From NCBI GenBank assembly GCA_002688875.1, contig NZDU01000052.1:11605-20911 (forward strand): a DNA stretch of 9,307 bases, written 5' to 3'. This stretch comes from Candidatus Pacearchaeota archaeon. Its GTDB lineage: Archaea > Nanobdellota > Nanobdellia > Pacearchaeales > GW2011-AR1. The notes beneath the pieces are model-generated. The model ran no database searches and was not told where the DNA came from. It saw only the letters and a program-made list of their open reading frames with translations. Shown here in pieces: positions 1 to 5,184 of the stretch (its first letter is position 1; each line of letters opens with the position of its first letter). A program made the position numbers and the translations under genes.

Positions 1-240
1 GAGGTTCGAGAATTGGAGATTGTGATTCCTGAAAAGAGTTCGGTTAGTGGAGATGTTGTTAGGCTTGATACTATAAAATTGGGTAAAGATGTTGAGACTA
101 TTGGTATAGATAATGTTAATAGAGTTGAAGATTTGGGGTATAGATCGAGTACCGAAATAGTTAAAAGCTATTCATTATATGCATTTGCATTACTGTGTGT
201 GATTATGAGCATATTGGTTATGTTTAGGAAGTTGGAGTGA
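1..240 (+). CDS. C-terminal fragment of a membrane-anchored protein (5' partial)
   Basis: The reading frame is open from the first base and ends at TGA 238-240, so the true start lies outside the window; the TTG at 13 is only an internal codon. The visible 79 residues are a polar, valine- and aspartate-rich segment followed by one hydrophobic helix (from about SYSLYAF to VMFRKLE) and a very short basic end. This is the usual layout of an extracytoplasmic protein held by a C-terminal membrane helix, and it resembles the anchoring of the two larger proteins at 3231-4526 and 5185-6978. No domain can be named from this piece. Membrane anchoring is well supported; an outside location for the N-terminal part is inferred. 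Confidence 0.7.
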   Translation, partial: EVRELEIVIPEKSSVSGDVVRLDTIKLGKDVETIGIDNVNRVEDLGYRSSTEIVKSYSLYAFALLCVIMSILVMFRKLE

Positions 241-248
241 TGAGAAAG

Positions 249-257
249 TTTTATATA
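249..257 (+). promoter_or_regulatory. TATA box for the winged-helix/RelE operon
   Basis: TTTTATATA ends 22 bases before the ATG at 279. That is the spacing at which archaeal transcription would begin at or beside the start codon, so the first gene is probably read from a leaderless mRNA. Confidence 0.65.
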
Positions 258-279
258 CATATCAATTGATAGGTATGTA
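256..279 (+). promoter_or_regulatory. Candidate operator: nested inverted repeat over the transcription start
   Basis: A perfect 12-base palindrome, TATCAATTGATA, lies at 260-271. It is flanked by inverted arms TACATA (256-261) and TATGTA (274-279), offset by an extra GG. The element runs from the 3' end of the TATA box to the start codon, where a repressor would block transcription. The first gene encodes a winged-helix protein, so autoregulation is a reasonable inference. Confidence 0.45.
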
Positions 280-554
280 TGGAGCAATTAATTAATAATA
301 AAAATAGGGATTTGAGATCGCCAACACTTGAGACGGTTAGGATGGTTGAGAAAATTATTGATGAAAATAGTGGAGAATTTAATAAGACGCAATTATGGGA
401 AAGATTGCCTAGAAAGATTATGTGGCCGACTTACCTCACTGTGCTCAATTATTTAGAGGAAATTAATAAGATAATTATCTCTGAAAATGGAGTTATCACA
501 TACATTTGGAATCCAGAGTTTGCTAGAAAAGTTAGATTAAGGAAATCTTATTAA
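279..554 (+). CDS. Small winged-helix DNA-binding protein, probable antitoxin/autoregulator
   Basis: A 91-residue protein that reads as a compact winged helix-turn-helix: helix 1 about residues 16-30 (TLETVRMVEKII), helix 2 about 35-44 (KTQLWERLP), a putative recognition helix about 50-62, and a beta wing about 64-78 ending in YIWNP, followed by a basic tail. Similar small proteins are common in archaea, usually unnamed. The ATG at 279 is chosen because it sits 22-29 bases after a TATA box. The gene is followed after 21 bases by a RelE-like toxin gene in the same direction, so it is probably the antitoxin and repressor of that pair. The winged-helix fold is fairly secure; the antitoxin role is inferred from position. 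Confidence 0.65.
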   Translation: MEQLINNKNRDLRSPTLETVRMVEKIIDENSGEFNKTQLWERLPRKIMWPTYLTVLNYLEEINKIIISENGVITYIWNPEFARKVRLRKSY

Positions 555-575
555 GTTCTTTGTTATGTTTTGAAT

Positions 576-902
576 ATGGGAAAGAAAGTTGTGGTTACAT
601 TTGTTAATGATAAGATAGAGGATAGGTATGTTTTATTATCAGAAAATGATAGAGTTAAAAAGAAGATAGATTGGATTATTGAGCAGATAAAAATAAATCC
701 TACTTTTGGTGAGCCAATTGCGAAACGACTTATTCCTAAATATTATAAGGTAAATGGGATAAGCAATGCTTTTTGGGTTTCTATGAGTGGAGACCAAAGA
801 CTTATTTATTCACTTACTCCTATTTCTAAAACTGAGATAAATGCAACGATAATAGAATGGTTTACTAATCATAAGAGTTATGATAAAAGATTTGGATATT
901 GA
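576..902 (+). CDS. RelE-like toxin-family protein
   Basis: A 108-residue basic protein. The pattern, roughly IAKRLIPKYY, then NAFWVSMSGDQRLIYSL, then a final IIEWFTNHKSYDKRFGY, matches my recollection of an archaeal branch of the RelE/ParE superfamily. Such toxins act on mRNA in the ribosome (RelE) or on other targets (ParE); which applies here cannot be told. Candidate functional residues are the lysines and arginines of the KRLIPK segment, the arginine in QRLIYSL, and the C-terminal H-x3-Y-x2-R-F-G-Y. ATG 576 is preferred to TTG 570, two codons upstream. No clear ribosome-binding site is seen, and translation probably depends on the operon mRNA from the promoter at 249-257. Confidence 0.7.
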   Translation: MGKKVVVTFVNDKIEDRYVLLSENDRVKKKIDWIIEQIKINPTFGEPIAKRLIPKYYKVNGISNAFWVSMSGDQRLIYSLTPISKTEINATIIEWFTNHKSYDKRFGY

Positions 903-940
903 ATTAGTATCTCCGCTAGATATATTTTTAGTTAAATTCC

Positions 941-973
941 GAATTGGGCTTTGCCACAATTCTCCCTTATTTT
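941..973 (+). terminator. Hairpin plus T-rich stretch, possible terminator of the wHTH/RelE operon
   Basis: GAATTGGGC (941-949), a TTT loop, then GCC-A-CAATTC (953-962) pairs as a nine-base-pair stem with one bulged A. It is followed by the pyrimidine-rich stretch TCCCTTATTTTC. It lies about 40 bases after the RelE stop codon. Archaeal termination relies mainly on U tracts, so the call is tentative; a small structured RNA element is the alternative. Confidence 0.35.
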
Positions 974-1112
974 CTTGAAATGTGTTAAATTACCTTCTAT
1001 ATTAACAAGCAGACTTAGTTAGTGTTATTCTTGTAGGGTTCCAAGACCAACTTTTAATTCTTGTGCAGAGATAATGTGAATGTCAAAATCTTTAAAAACT
1101 CTTTTTTGTAGA

Positions 1113-1120
1113 TTTTATAA
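1113..1120 (+). promoter_or_regulatory. TATA box for the 1185-2742 operon
   Basis: TTTTATAA lies 65-72 bases before the ATG at 1185. Transcription would start near 1140-1146, beside the palindrome TAGAAATTTCTA, giving a leader of about 40 bases. This differs from the other promoters here, whose spacing predicts leaderless mRNAs. Confidence 0.45.
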
Positions 1121-1155
1121 GGATGGCAGATAAAGAAATTAGAAATTTCTAACCC

Positions 1156-1189
1156 GCCATTTTGTGAAAGGATAGAAGAATAAAATGGC
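1156..1189 (+). promoter_or_regulatory. Inverted repeat that could sequester the start codon
   Basis: GCCATTTT (1156-1163) and AAAATGGC (1182-1189) are perfect eight-base inverted arms separated by 18 bases. The 3' arm contains the ATG at 1185, and the loop contains the purine-rich AAAGGA that might serve as a ribosome-binding site. Folding in the mRNA would hide the start codon. Regulation by temperature, ribosome loading or a bound factor is inference. Confidence 0.4.
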
Positions 1190-1892
1190 AGAAAAAATTA
1201 AGGCATTGTTTATATATGAGATTCTTGGTCGGCCGGCGGAGCATATTAGGATTAGTTTGGAGCAGTTGTTGGATCAGATTGGGGAGAATAAGGGGATTGA
1301 GATTATTAATAGGAAGGTTCATCCTCCGGCGGTTATTGATGAAGAGAAGAAGAAACAGGTCGGAGTGAGTGAGGATATTTTTACTACTTTTGCCGAGGTT
1401 GAGATGGAGATTGATGGGTTGAATTTGTTGTATACTCTTGTGATGAATACGTTACCGTCTAGTATTGAGATTACGGAGCCAACTGAATTGAGGATAAAGA
1501 GTTTTGATCTTAGTAATTCTTTGTCGGAGTTGGCTGCTAAGTTGCATAGATATGATGAGGTCGCTAAGGGGATTGAGATGGAGAAGGTTCAGATGGTTAA
1601 TCTGATGAAGGAGATGGATGGGAAGATAAGGGAGTTGGGAGGGGAGTCGCCGGTTAAGTTTGAGGTGGATGGGGGGGATGAAGAAGGTGGGGAGGTGAAG
1701 GATGGAGTGGATAATGGGGATAGAGAAGGTGGGAAGGTGGATGGGGGGGAGAAGGGTGAGAAGGATAAGGGTGGTGATGGTAAGGAGAAGGATAATAAAG
1801 AAGTTTCTTTAGAAGATATGGAAGGGGTTAAAAGTGATAAGAAAGAAAATGATGAAGAGGAAAAGAGTGATGTGAAAGATGAATCAAAATAA
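1185..1892 (+). CDS. Conserved-looking archaeal protein of unknown function with charged disordered tail
   Basis: A 235-residue protein. Residues 1-150 look folded: an N-terminal alpha/beta part (KIKALFIYEILGRP, then a helix), a hydrophobic middle (DIFTTFAEVEMEI, LLYTLVMNTLPSSIEI) and helices about 108-150 with coiled-coil character. The pattern fits a DPANN hypothetical family I recall, but I can assign no function. Residues 152-235 are almost entirely Gly, Asp, Glu, Lys and Ser and must be disordered. They include two imperfect 14-residue units (about 161-174 and 175-188), which make the + strand strongly purine- and G-rich. The gene overlaps the nucleotidase gene by 14 bases, implying translational coupling. 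Its start codon lies in a possible mRNA stem. Confidence 0.7.
   Translation: MAEKIKALFIYEILGRPAEHIRISLEQLLDQIGENKGIEIINRKVHPPAVIDEEKKKQVGVSEDIFTTFAEVEMEIDGLNLLYTLVMNTLPSSIEITEPTELRIKSFDLSNSLSELAAKLHRYDEVAKGIEMEKVQMVNLMKEMDGKIRELGGESPVKFEVDGGDEEGGEVKDGVDNGDREGGKVDGGEKGEKDKGGDGKEKDNKEVSLEDMEGVKSDKKENDEEEKSDVKDESK
1665..1748 (+). repeat. Imperfect tandem repeat, two 42-base units, G-run rich
   Basis: Units 1665-1706 and 1707-1748 encode VDGGDEEGGEVKDG and VDNGDREGGKVDGG. Runs of three to seven G occur at 1671-1677, 1689-1692, 1716-1719, 1731-1733 and 1743-1749. They raise quadruplex potential in the + strand or mRNA, although most loops exceed the usual seven bases. Slippage at the G runs could change tail length or frame. 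Confidence 0.5.
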
Positions 1893-2742
1893 TATAATTA
1901 TTTCTAATACTGAAGAATTTGAGAAGAAAAAGCAATCGTTTATTTCTGGAGGAGTTGAGAAGTTGCATGTGTTGAGTGATTTTGATAAGACCCTTACTAG
2001 GGCTATTTATTCGGGGAATAGGGCAGGGTCGGTTATATCGCATCTTAGGAATGGTAAGTATTTGAGTGAAGATTATGCTGAGAGGGCTCATGAGTTGTTT
2101 GATAAGTATCATCCTATTGAGATAGATCCAAATATAGAATGGGAAGAGAAGAATGAGAAGATGGATGAATGGTGGAGGTCTCATAAGGAATTGTTGATTG
2201 AATCTGGATTTAATAGAGAGATTGTGGAAAGATGTGTTAAAGAGATGATTGATGAGAAGTATCCTGAGTTTAGAGAGGGTGTTGTGGATTTTTTGGAGAG
2301 TCTTGATGAGAATAATATCCCTTTGATAGTTATGACTGCGAGTCTTGGGGATTTGGTTAGTGAGTTTATGAAACAGAGTCGAGTATTAAGTGACAATGTG
2401 CATGTTATTGGGAATAAATTTAAGTATGATGAAAATGGGGAGGCTGTAAGTTTTAAGAAAATTATTCATGTTCTTAATAAACATGAGATGGAGATAAAAG
2501 ATCTTGAGGTTTATTGGGAGTTGGTTGATAAAAGGAACGTTTTGTTGTTGGGAGATAATGTTGGAGATGTTAAGATGGTTGAAGGATTTGAATATGATAA
2601 TTTGATTAAGGTTGGATTTTTGAATGAGAATGTTGAGGAGAATTTGGAAGAGTATAAGAAGAATTATGATGTAGTGATAATCGGTGATGGGGATTTTGAG
2701 TTTGTTAATGGGTTGTTGGGGGAGATGAATGGAAAAGTATAA
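1879..2742 (+). CDS. Pyrimidine 5'-nucleotidase, UMPH-1 (cN-III-like) HAD hydrolase
   Basis: A 287-residue cytosolic HAD phosphatase. Motif I is SDFDKTLTR, with nucleophile Asp34 and acid/base Asp36; motif II is MTAS (152-155); motif IV is LLLGDNVGDVKM, with metal-binding Asp226 and Asp230. The cap segment MDEWWRSHKELLIESGF (95-111) and the C-terminal region resembling LEEYKKNYDVVI match the UMPH-1 family, which dephosphorylates pyrimidine nucleoside monophosphates such as UMP and CMP. Length is close to that of eukaryotic cN-III. The motif III lysine is probably in the segment near residues 180-194 but is not certain. ATG 1879 overlaps the upstream gene and follows a partial archaeal Shine-Dalgarno match, GTGAT (1867-1871). 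The linked unknown protein may work in the same nucleotide-salvage step, but this rests on linkage alone. Confidence 0.85.
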   Translation: MNQNNIIISNTEEFEKKKQSFISGGVEKLHVLSDFDKTLTRAIYSGNRAGSVISHLRNGKYLSEDYAERAHELFDKYHPIEIDPNIEWEEKNEKMDEWWRSHKELLIESGFNREIVERCVKEMIDEKYPEFREGVVDFLESLDENNIPLIVMTASLGDLVSEFMKQSRVLSDNVHVIGNKFKYDENGEAVSFKKIIHVLNKHEMEIKDLEVYWELVDKRNVLLLGDNVGDVKMVEGFEYDNLIKVGFLNENVEENLEEYKKNYDVVIIGDGDFEFVNGLLGEMNGKV

Positions 2743-2745
2743 ATA
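2738..2745 (+). promoter_or_regulatory. TATA box for the small antitoxin-like gene
   Basis: TATAAATA overlaps the nucleotidase stop codon (TAA 2740-2742) and lies 22-29 bases before ATG 2767. The antitoxin-like gene therefore seems to have its own leaderless promoter, independent of both the upstream operon and the toxin gene on the other strand. Confidence 0.65.
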
Positions 2746-2766
2746 ATGATTTAGTTTAGATGTTTT

Positions 2767-2922
2767 ATGGAAACTGTGAGTGTATCAAAACAAGAACTTG
2801 AAGATCTTAGAGAAAGAGCTGAGTTAGGGGATGAATTAATGGTTAAGTTAGTTAAGGGTTTAGAAGATGTGAAGCATGGAAGAATTGAATCTTGGGATTC
2901 TTTTAAAGAATCTAAAAGATAA
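2767..2922 (+). CDS. Small RelB-type antitoxin-like protein
   Basis: A 51-residue, highly charged, mostly helical protein: an N-terminal strand or arm (METVSVSKQELEDLRE), a helix continuing to ELMVKLVKGLEDVKHGR, and a short IESWDSFKESKR end. This pattern fits the short archaeal antitoxins that accompany RelE toxins; the arm would dimerise and bind DNA, and the C-terminal half would wrap the toxin. ATG 2767 sits at leaderless spacing from TATAAATA. Its last 11 bases overlap the end of a RelE gene on the opposite strand, whereas an antitoxin normally lies upstream of its toxin in one operon. Pairing is inferred from proximity and family. Confidence 0.6.
   Translation: METVSVSKQELEDLRERAELGDELMVKLVKGLEDVKHGRIESWDSFKESKR
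2896..2912. repeat. Palindrome at the convergent gene ends
   Basis: GATTCTTT-T-AAAGAATC is a palindrome with eight-base arms and one central base. It covers the end of the antitoxin frame and the first base of the toxin stop codon on the other strand. A further GAATC at 2887-2891 could pair with the left arm instead. Confidence 0.45.
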
Positions 2923-3226
2923 ATTTCTTTTTTATTTCTTCTTCGTATTCATTAAGGAGATTTTTTATTTTATCGATTTTTTCCTGTTGATCTTTTTTCT
3001 TGCTTAATCCAACAATTAAAACAATTACATATTTTTCATAAACTAAATAATAAAATCTATAATTGTCTACTTTCTTTTCTCTTAAAAACTTATAGCTTAA
3101 TGGTTTACCTGCATAAGGGTTTTCTTCTAGCTGATCGATCTCTTTTTCAATTCTTTCCTTAATTGATTTGTCACATCTATTGAAGTCTTTTTTAAATTCT
3201 TCTGTGAGAAATATTTTATATTTCAT
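2912..3226 (-). CDS. RelE-family toxin (archaeal type), convergent with its probable antitoxin
   Basis: A 104-residue basic protein of canonical RelE length. It shows the family's order: MKYKIFLTEEFKKDF, helices with IEKEIDQLEENPYAGKPL, then LREKKVDNYRFYYLVYE, a strand VIVLIVGLSKKKDQQ, and a long C-terminal helix. The arginines and tyrosines of LRE and NYRFYYLVYE are the usual RNA-contact and catalytic candidates. These toxins cleave mRNA in the ribosomal A site. ATG 3226 is preferred to GTG 3247; it begins 4 bases after the stop of the surface-protein gene upstream on the same strand, so the toxin may be carried on that mRNA. Its codons are A-rich and lack the C bias of the neighbouring minus-strand genes, suggesting separate origin. 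The 3' end overlaps the antitoxin-like gene. Confidence 0.8.
   Translation of the reverse strand: MKYKIFLTEEFKKDFNRCDKSIKERIEKEIDQLEENPYAGKPLSYKFLREKKVDNYRFYYLVYEKYVIVLIVGLSKKKDQQEKIDKIKNLLNEYEEEIKKKFIF
2923..2945 (+). terminator. T-rich tract after the antitoxin-like gene
   Basis: Just after the + strand stop, the sequence is strongly T-rich (TTTCTTTTTTATTTC), as in archaeal U-tract terminators. It also encodes the lysine-rich end of the RelE protein on the other strand, so the bias may be purely coding. Confidence 0.3.
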
Positions 3227-3230
3227 AATC

Positions 3231-4526
3231 CTAAACCTTATCGACACTCTTCCTAACTTCTTCGCCTTTCATTCTTTGTTTGTATCTGTTTGATCGGTCG
3301 TTTAGTATTTGATTAGGGGATTTGATTTTGTTTTTTCTTCTTTGTTTGATTTTCCAGATTGCGAAGGCTATTAGGGCTATTAGTAGAATTATTAGGATAA
3401 TTCCTGCGTAGGTTGAGAAGTTTGATGTTGAGGGTTGTGAGCATTGGCCGAGACAGCAAGGTCCGTCTAGGCTTTCGGTGGTTTCTCCGGTGCAGAGTTC
3501 GTCGTCTTGGCAGAGGTTTCCTAATTGGTTGCAAGATAATGGTTGATTAGGATCTTGGATTGTTGTTGCGTCTTTTACTTTTACTTCTTCCTTGTTTGTT
3601 GTTATGTTGAATGTTGCTGGGAGGTTGAAGGTGTTGTCTCCAGATGTTGCAGTGATTTTCCCGGATAGAGAAGGTTGGTCTAGTTTTTCTACGGTTATTG
3701 TTATATTGATTACCTCTAACTGATTGGCTTCGATGAAAGGTATTGTTTCTGGGATGAATTTTGTGTTTAGGTCGCTGGTGAATGATATGTTTGTTAGGTT
3801 GTTTTGTCCGTTGTTTTTTATGATGACTGTGAAGTAATATTCTTGGTTTTCAGTTATTGTTCCGGTTAATGAGTATGGGATGAATTCTATGTTTGTGATT
3901 TCTACTATTGGGTCTTGTTTTTTTATTAAGAATATTGGGATGTTGTAATTGTTTATTGTTATTGATGATTGTTGTGGAGGTAGAATTGGCAGGGAGAATT
4001 TGATTAGTTCTTCTATGCTGTCGATTAATCTTAATTCTTTTGTTTCTCCGGTTGCTTCGAATTTGGCTGTTAGATCTACGTCGTTGTATAGGCTTTTTAC
4101 TTTTAGAGTGAAGTCTTCATTGGGAATTATGAAACCGGGGATGATTGAGAGGTCGGATGTGTTTTTGTATTCAATGACAAAGTCTGTTGCTATTGAGTTG
4201 TTTTTTATTTCCCCTCGTTCTAGATAATCTGAGTCTATTTCGAATGTGAAGTTTCCTTGTTGGTTGGGAAGGATTGCGTAGAAATAGTAGATGTTGTTTT
4301 GTTTTGTTAAATCTTTTAGGACTGGTTCTGAATGGAGTTTGTTACCCTTGAAGATTTTGATGTCATCTGCGGTTAGAGATAAGAAGTTTCCAGTTATCTC
4401 GGCTTGTAGAAGTTCTTCTGGTTGGTAAGATGATTTTGATAAGGAAATTTCAATTGCTAGGATTGGACTTAAGGTTAGTAGGATTGAGATTATAAATAAG
4501 GATATGATAACAAACTCTTTTTTCAT
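3231..4526 (-). CDS. Secreted, C-terminally membrane-anchored protein with one six-cysteine module
   Basis: A 431-residue protein. Residues 1-24 form a signal peptide (MKKEF, a hydrophobic core, then PILA). A beta-rich region follows, with two or more Ig-like domains; residues about 207-280 look like a CARDB/DUF11-type sandwich (EITNIEFIPY, then YYFTVIIKNNGQNNLTNISF). There are many N-x-S/T sequons. A six-cysteine module spans 332-362 with spacing C-x6-C-x5-C-x11-CC-x3-C. One membrane helix follows (about 373-391), then a basic tail of about 40 residues. It probably acts on the outer cell surface in adhesion or as part of a surface complex; the specific role is unknown. The 597-residue protein at 5185-6978 shares the plan and the module. 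Confidence 0.75.
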   Translation of the reverse strand: MKKEFVIISLFIISILLTLSPILAIEISLSKSSYQPEELLQAEITGNFLSLTADDIKIFKGNKLHSEPVLKDLTKQNNIYYFYAILPNQQGNFTFEIDSDYLERGEIKNNSIATDFVIEYKNTSDLSIIPGFIIPNEDFTLKVKSLYNDVDLTAKFEATGETKELRLIDSIEELIKFSLPILPPQQSSITINNYNIPIFLIKKQDPIVEITNIEFIPYSLTGTITENQEYYFTVIIKNNGQNNLTNISFTSDLNTKFIPETIPFIEANQLEVINITITVEKLDQPSLSGKITATSGDNTFNLPATFNITTNKEEVKVKDATTIQDPNQPLSCNQLGNLCQDDELCTGETTESLDGPCCLGQCSQPSTSNFSTYAGIILIILLIALIAFAIWKIKQRRKNKIKSPNQILNDRSNRYKQRMKGEEVRKSVDKV

Positions 4527-4547
4527 TTTATGAGAAGATGAAGTGGA

Positions 4548-4555
4548 TTAATAAA
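4548..4555 (-). promoter_or_regulatory. TATA box for the 431-residue surface protein gene
   Basis: On the minus strand the sequence reads TTTATTAA, 22-29 bases before the ATG at 4526, predicting a leaderless mRNA. It is divergent from the DUF104/MazF promoter about 30 bases away, so the two units share an 86-base control region (4527-4612). Confidence 0.5.
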
Positions 4556-4583
4556 TGTTTACTTGGTTAGTGGAGGCGATAAG

Positions 4584-4591
4584 TTTATAAC
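4584..4591 (+). promoter_or_regulatory. TATA box for the DUF104/MazF operon
   Basis: TTTATAAC ends 22 bases before ATG 4613. An upstream in-frame TTG at 4595 lies too close to this box to be transcribed, which supports ATG 4613 as the start. Confidence 0.6.
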
Positions 4592-4612
4592 ATTTTGTAT
4601 ATTTGTTTTTGG

Positions 4613-4804
4613 ATGAATAAAAGAATTATTGTAACATATAGAAATGGGGTTTTGGTTCCTAAATCTCCACTTAGTTTAAAGGATAATATAGATATTGAGA
4701 TTGTTCTTAGTGATAGGTTGTTTGATGCTTTTTCTGTTGCTGGAAAAGATGATGATGTGGAAGTTTTCTTTGCTGCTCAAAAAGAAGTAGTTGAAGATGA
4801 ATAG
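4613..4804 (+). CDS. DUF104 (AF2212-like) antitoxin
   Basis: A 63-residue acidic protein. Its N-terminal half, KRIIVTYRNGVLVPKSPLSL followed by IDIEIVLS, matches the DUF104/AF2212-like antitoxin pattern (strand, YxNGVLxP turn, strand). The C-terminal half is acidic and helical, as expected for a toxin-binding arm. DUF104 proteins are known mainly as partners of PIN-domain (VapC) toxins in archaea; here the next gene encodes a MazF-type toxin, and the stop codon lies inside the toxin gene (8-base overlap), which ties the two together. ATG 4613 is set by the TATA spacing. The family call is fairly strong; function as the MazF antitoxin is inferred from the operon. Confidence 0.75.
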   Translation: MNKRIIVTYRNGVLVPKSPLSLKDNIDIEIVLSDRLFDAFSVAGKDDDVEVFFAAQKEVVEDE

Positions 4805-5147
4805 TCCTAAAAGAGGAGAGATTTGGTTAATTGATTGGCATCCTGCAAGAGGTTCTGAACAAGCGGGATTTAGACCTTCGCTTGTTTTACAGTCTGATAT
4901 GGGAAATTCTAATGATTCTTATCACAATACTATTGTTGTAGGGGTAACTACAAAGGGAAAGGATATTCCGTTTCATGTGTTAATTGAGTCTAATAGTGAG
5001 AATGGATTATATGAGAAATCTTTTGTGAAGTGCGAGCAGATTCTTACTGTTTCTAAGAAGAGGTTAGTTAAAAGAATTGGCAAGGTTAATAATGAAGTAT
5101 TAGATAAAGTTGAAGTGGGAGTTAAATTAGCTTTAAGTTTTGATTGA
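4797..5147 (+). CDS. MazF/PemK-family endoribonuclease toxin
   Basis: A 116-residue protein with the family's landmarks in order: RGEIWLIDW (about 6-14), the loop with GFRPSLVLQSD (about 24-34), strand TIVVGVTTK, and the C-terminal SFVKCEQILTVSKKRLVKRIG. The GEIW segment, the RP-x-LVLQ strand, and the C-terminal EQI-x-TVSK-x-RL are the features I used. MazF enzymes cut single-stranded mRNA at short sequences; the catalytic pair is expected to be the Arg of FRPSL and a Ser/Thr near VTT, although exact assignment needs an alignment. ATG 4797 overlaps the antitoxin stop by 8 bases; TTG 4791 is an unlikely alternative. The gene converges on the 597-residue surface protein gene, 37 bases away. Confidence 0.85.
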   Translation: MNSPKRGEIWLIDWHPARGSEQAGFRPSLVLQSDMGNSNDSYHNTIVVGVTTKGKDIPFHVLIESNSENGLYEKSFVKCEQILTVSKKRLVKRIGKVNNEVLDKVEVGVKLALSFD

Positions 5148-5164
5148 TAGTTTAATTTGAGATT

Positions 5165-5180
5165 GATTTTTACTTCTTTT
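5165..5180 (+). terminator. T-rich tract after the MazF gene
   Basis: GATTTTTACTTCTTTT lies 18 bases after the MazF stop, in the 37-base gap before the convergent gene. It is consistent with an archaeal U-tract terminator on the + strand; no hairpin is evident. Confidence 0.35.
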
Positions 5181-5184
5181 CATC

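Larger units (their letters stand above)
903..1184. other. Intergenic region with hairpin, possible gene remnant and promoter
   Basis: No convincing gene is present. The segment holds a GC-containing hairpin at 941-962, a weak minus-strand coding remnant between about 1184 and 1025, a TATA box near 1113-1120, a 12-base palindrome TAGAAATTTCTA at 1140-1151, and an inverted repeat whose 3' arm covers the next start codon. The sequence ATGGCAGA occurs at 1123-1130 and again at 1185-1192. The first copy opens a nine-codon frame that ends at once and is probably not translated. Confidence 0.5.

Noticed and set aside
1123..1152. Nine-codon frame starting ATGGCAGAT as an upstream ORF
   Set aside because: It starts just after the TATA box, so it is probably upstream of the transcription start. 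It is kept only as a repeat of the true start region.
1828..2396. Open frames on the minus strand opposite the nucleotidase gene
   Set aside because: They lie antisense to a gene with clear HAD motifs, have no promoter or ribosome-binding site, and their proteins are low-complexity products of the opposite strand.
3227..3247. GTG start giving a RelE seven residues longer
   Set aside because: The family normally begins with the strand MKYKIFL; ATG 3226 gives that and avoids overlap with the upstream gene.
3313..4227. Open frames within the 431-residue surface protein gene (minus other frame near 3313-3534; plus near 3949-4227)
   Set aside because: The main frame has a signal peptide, cysteine module and membrane helix. 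The alternatives are Arg/Asn/Ser-biased and lack start signals.
4595..4612. Upstream TTG start for the DUF104 gene
   Set aside because: It lies only four bases after the TATA box and would not be in the transcript; ATG 4613 matches the family start.
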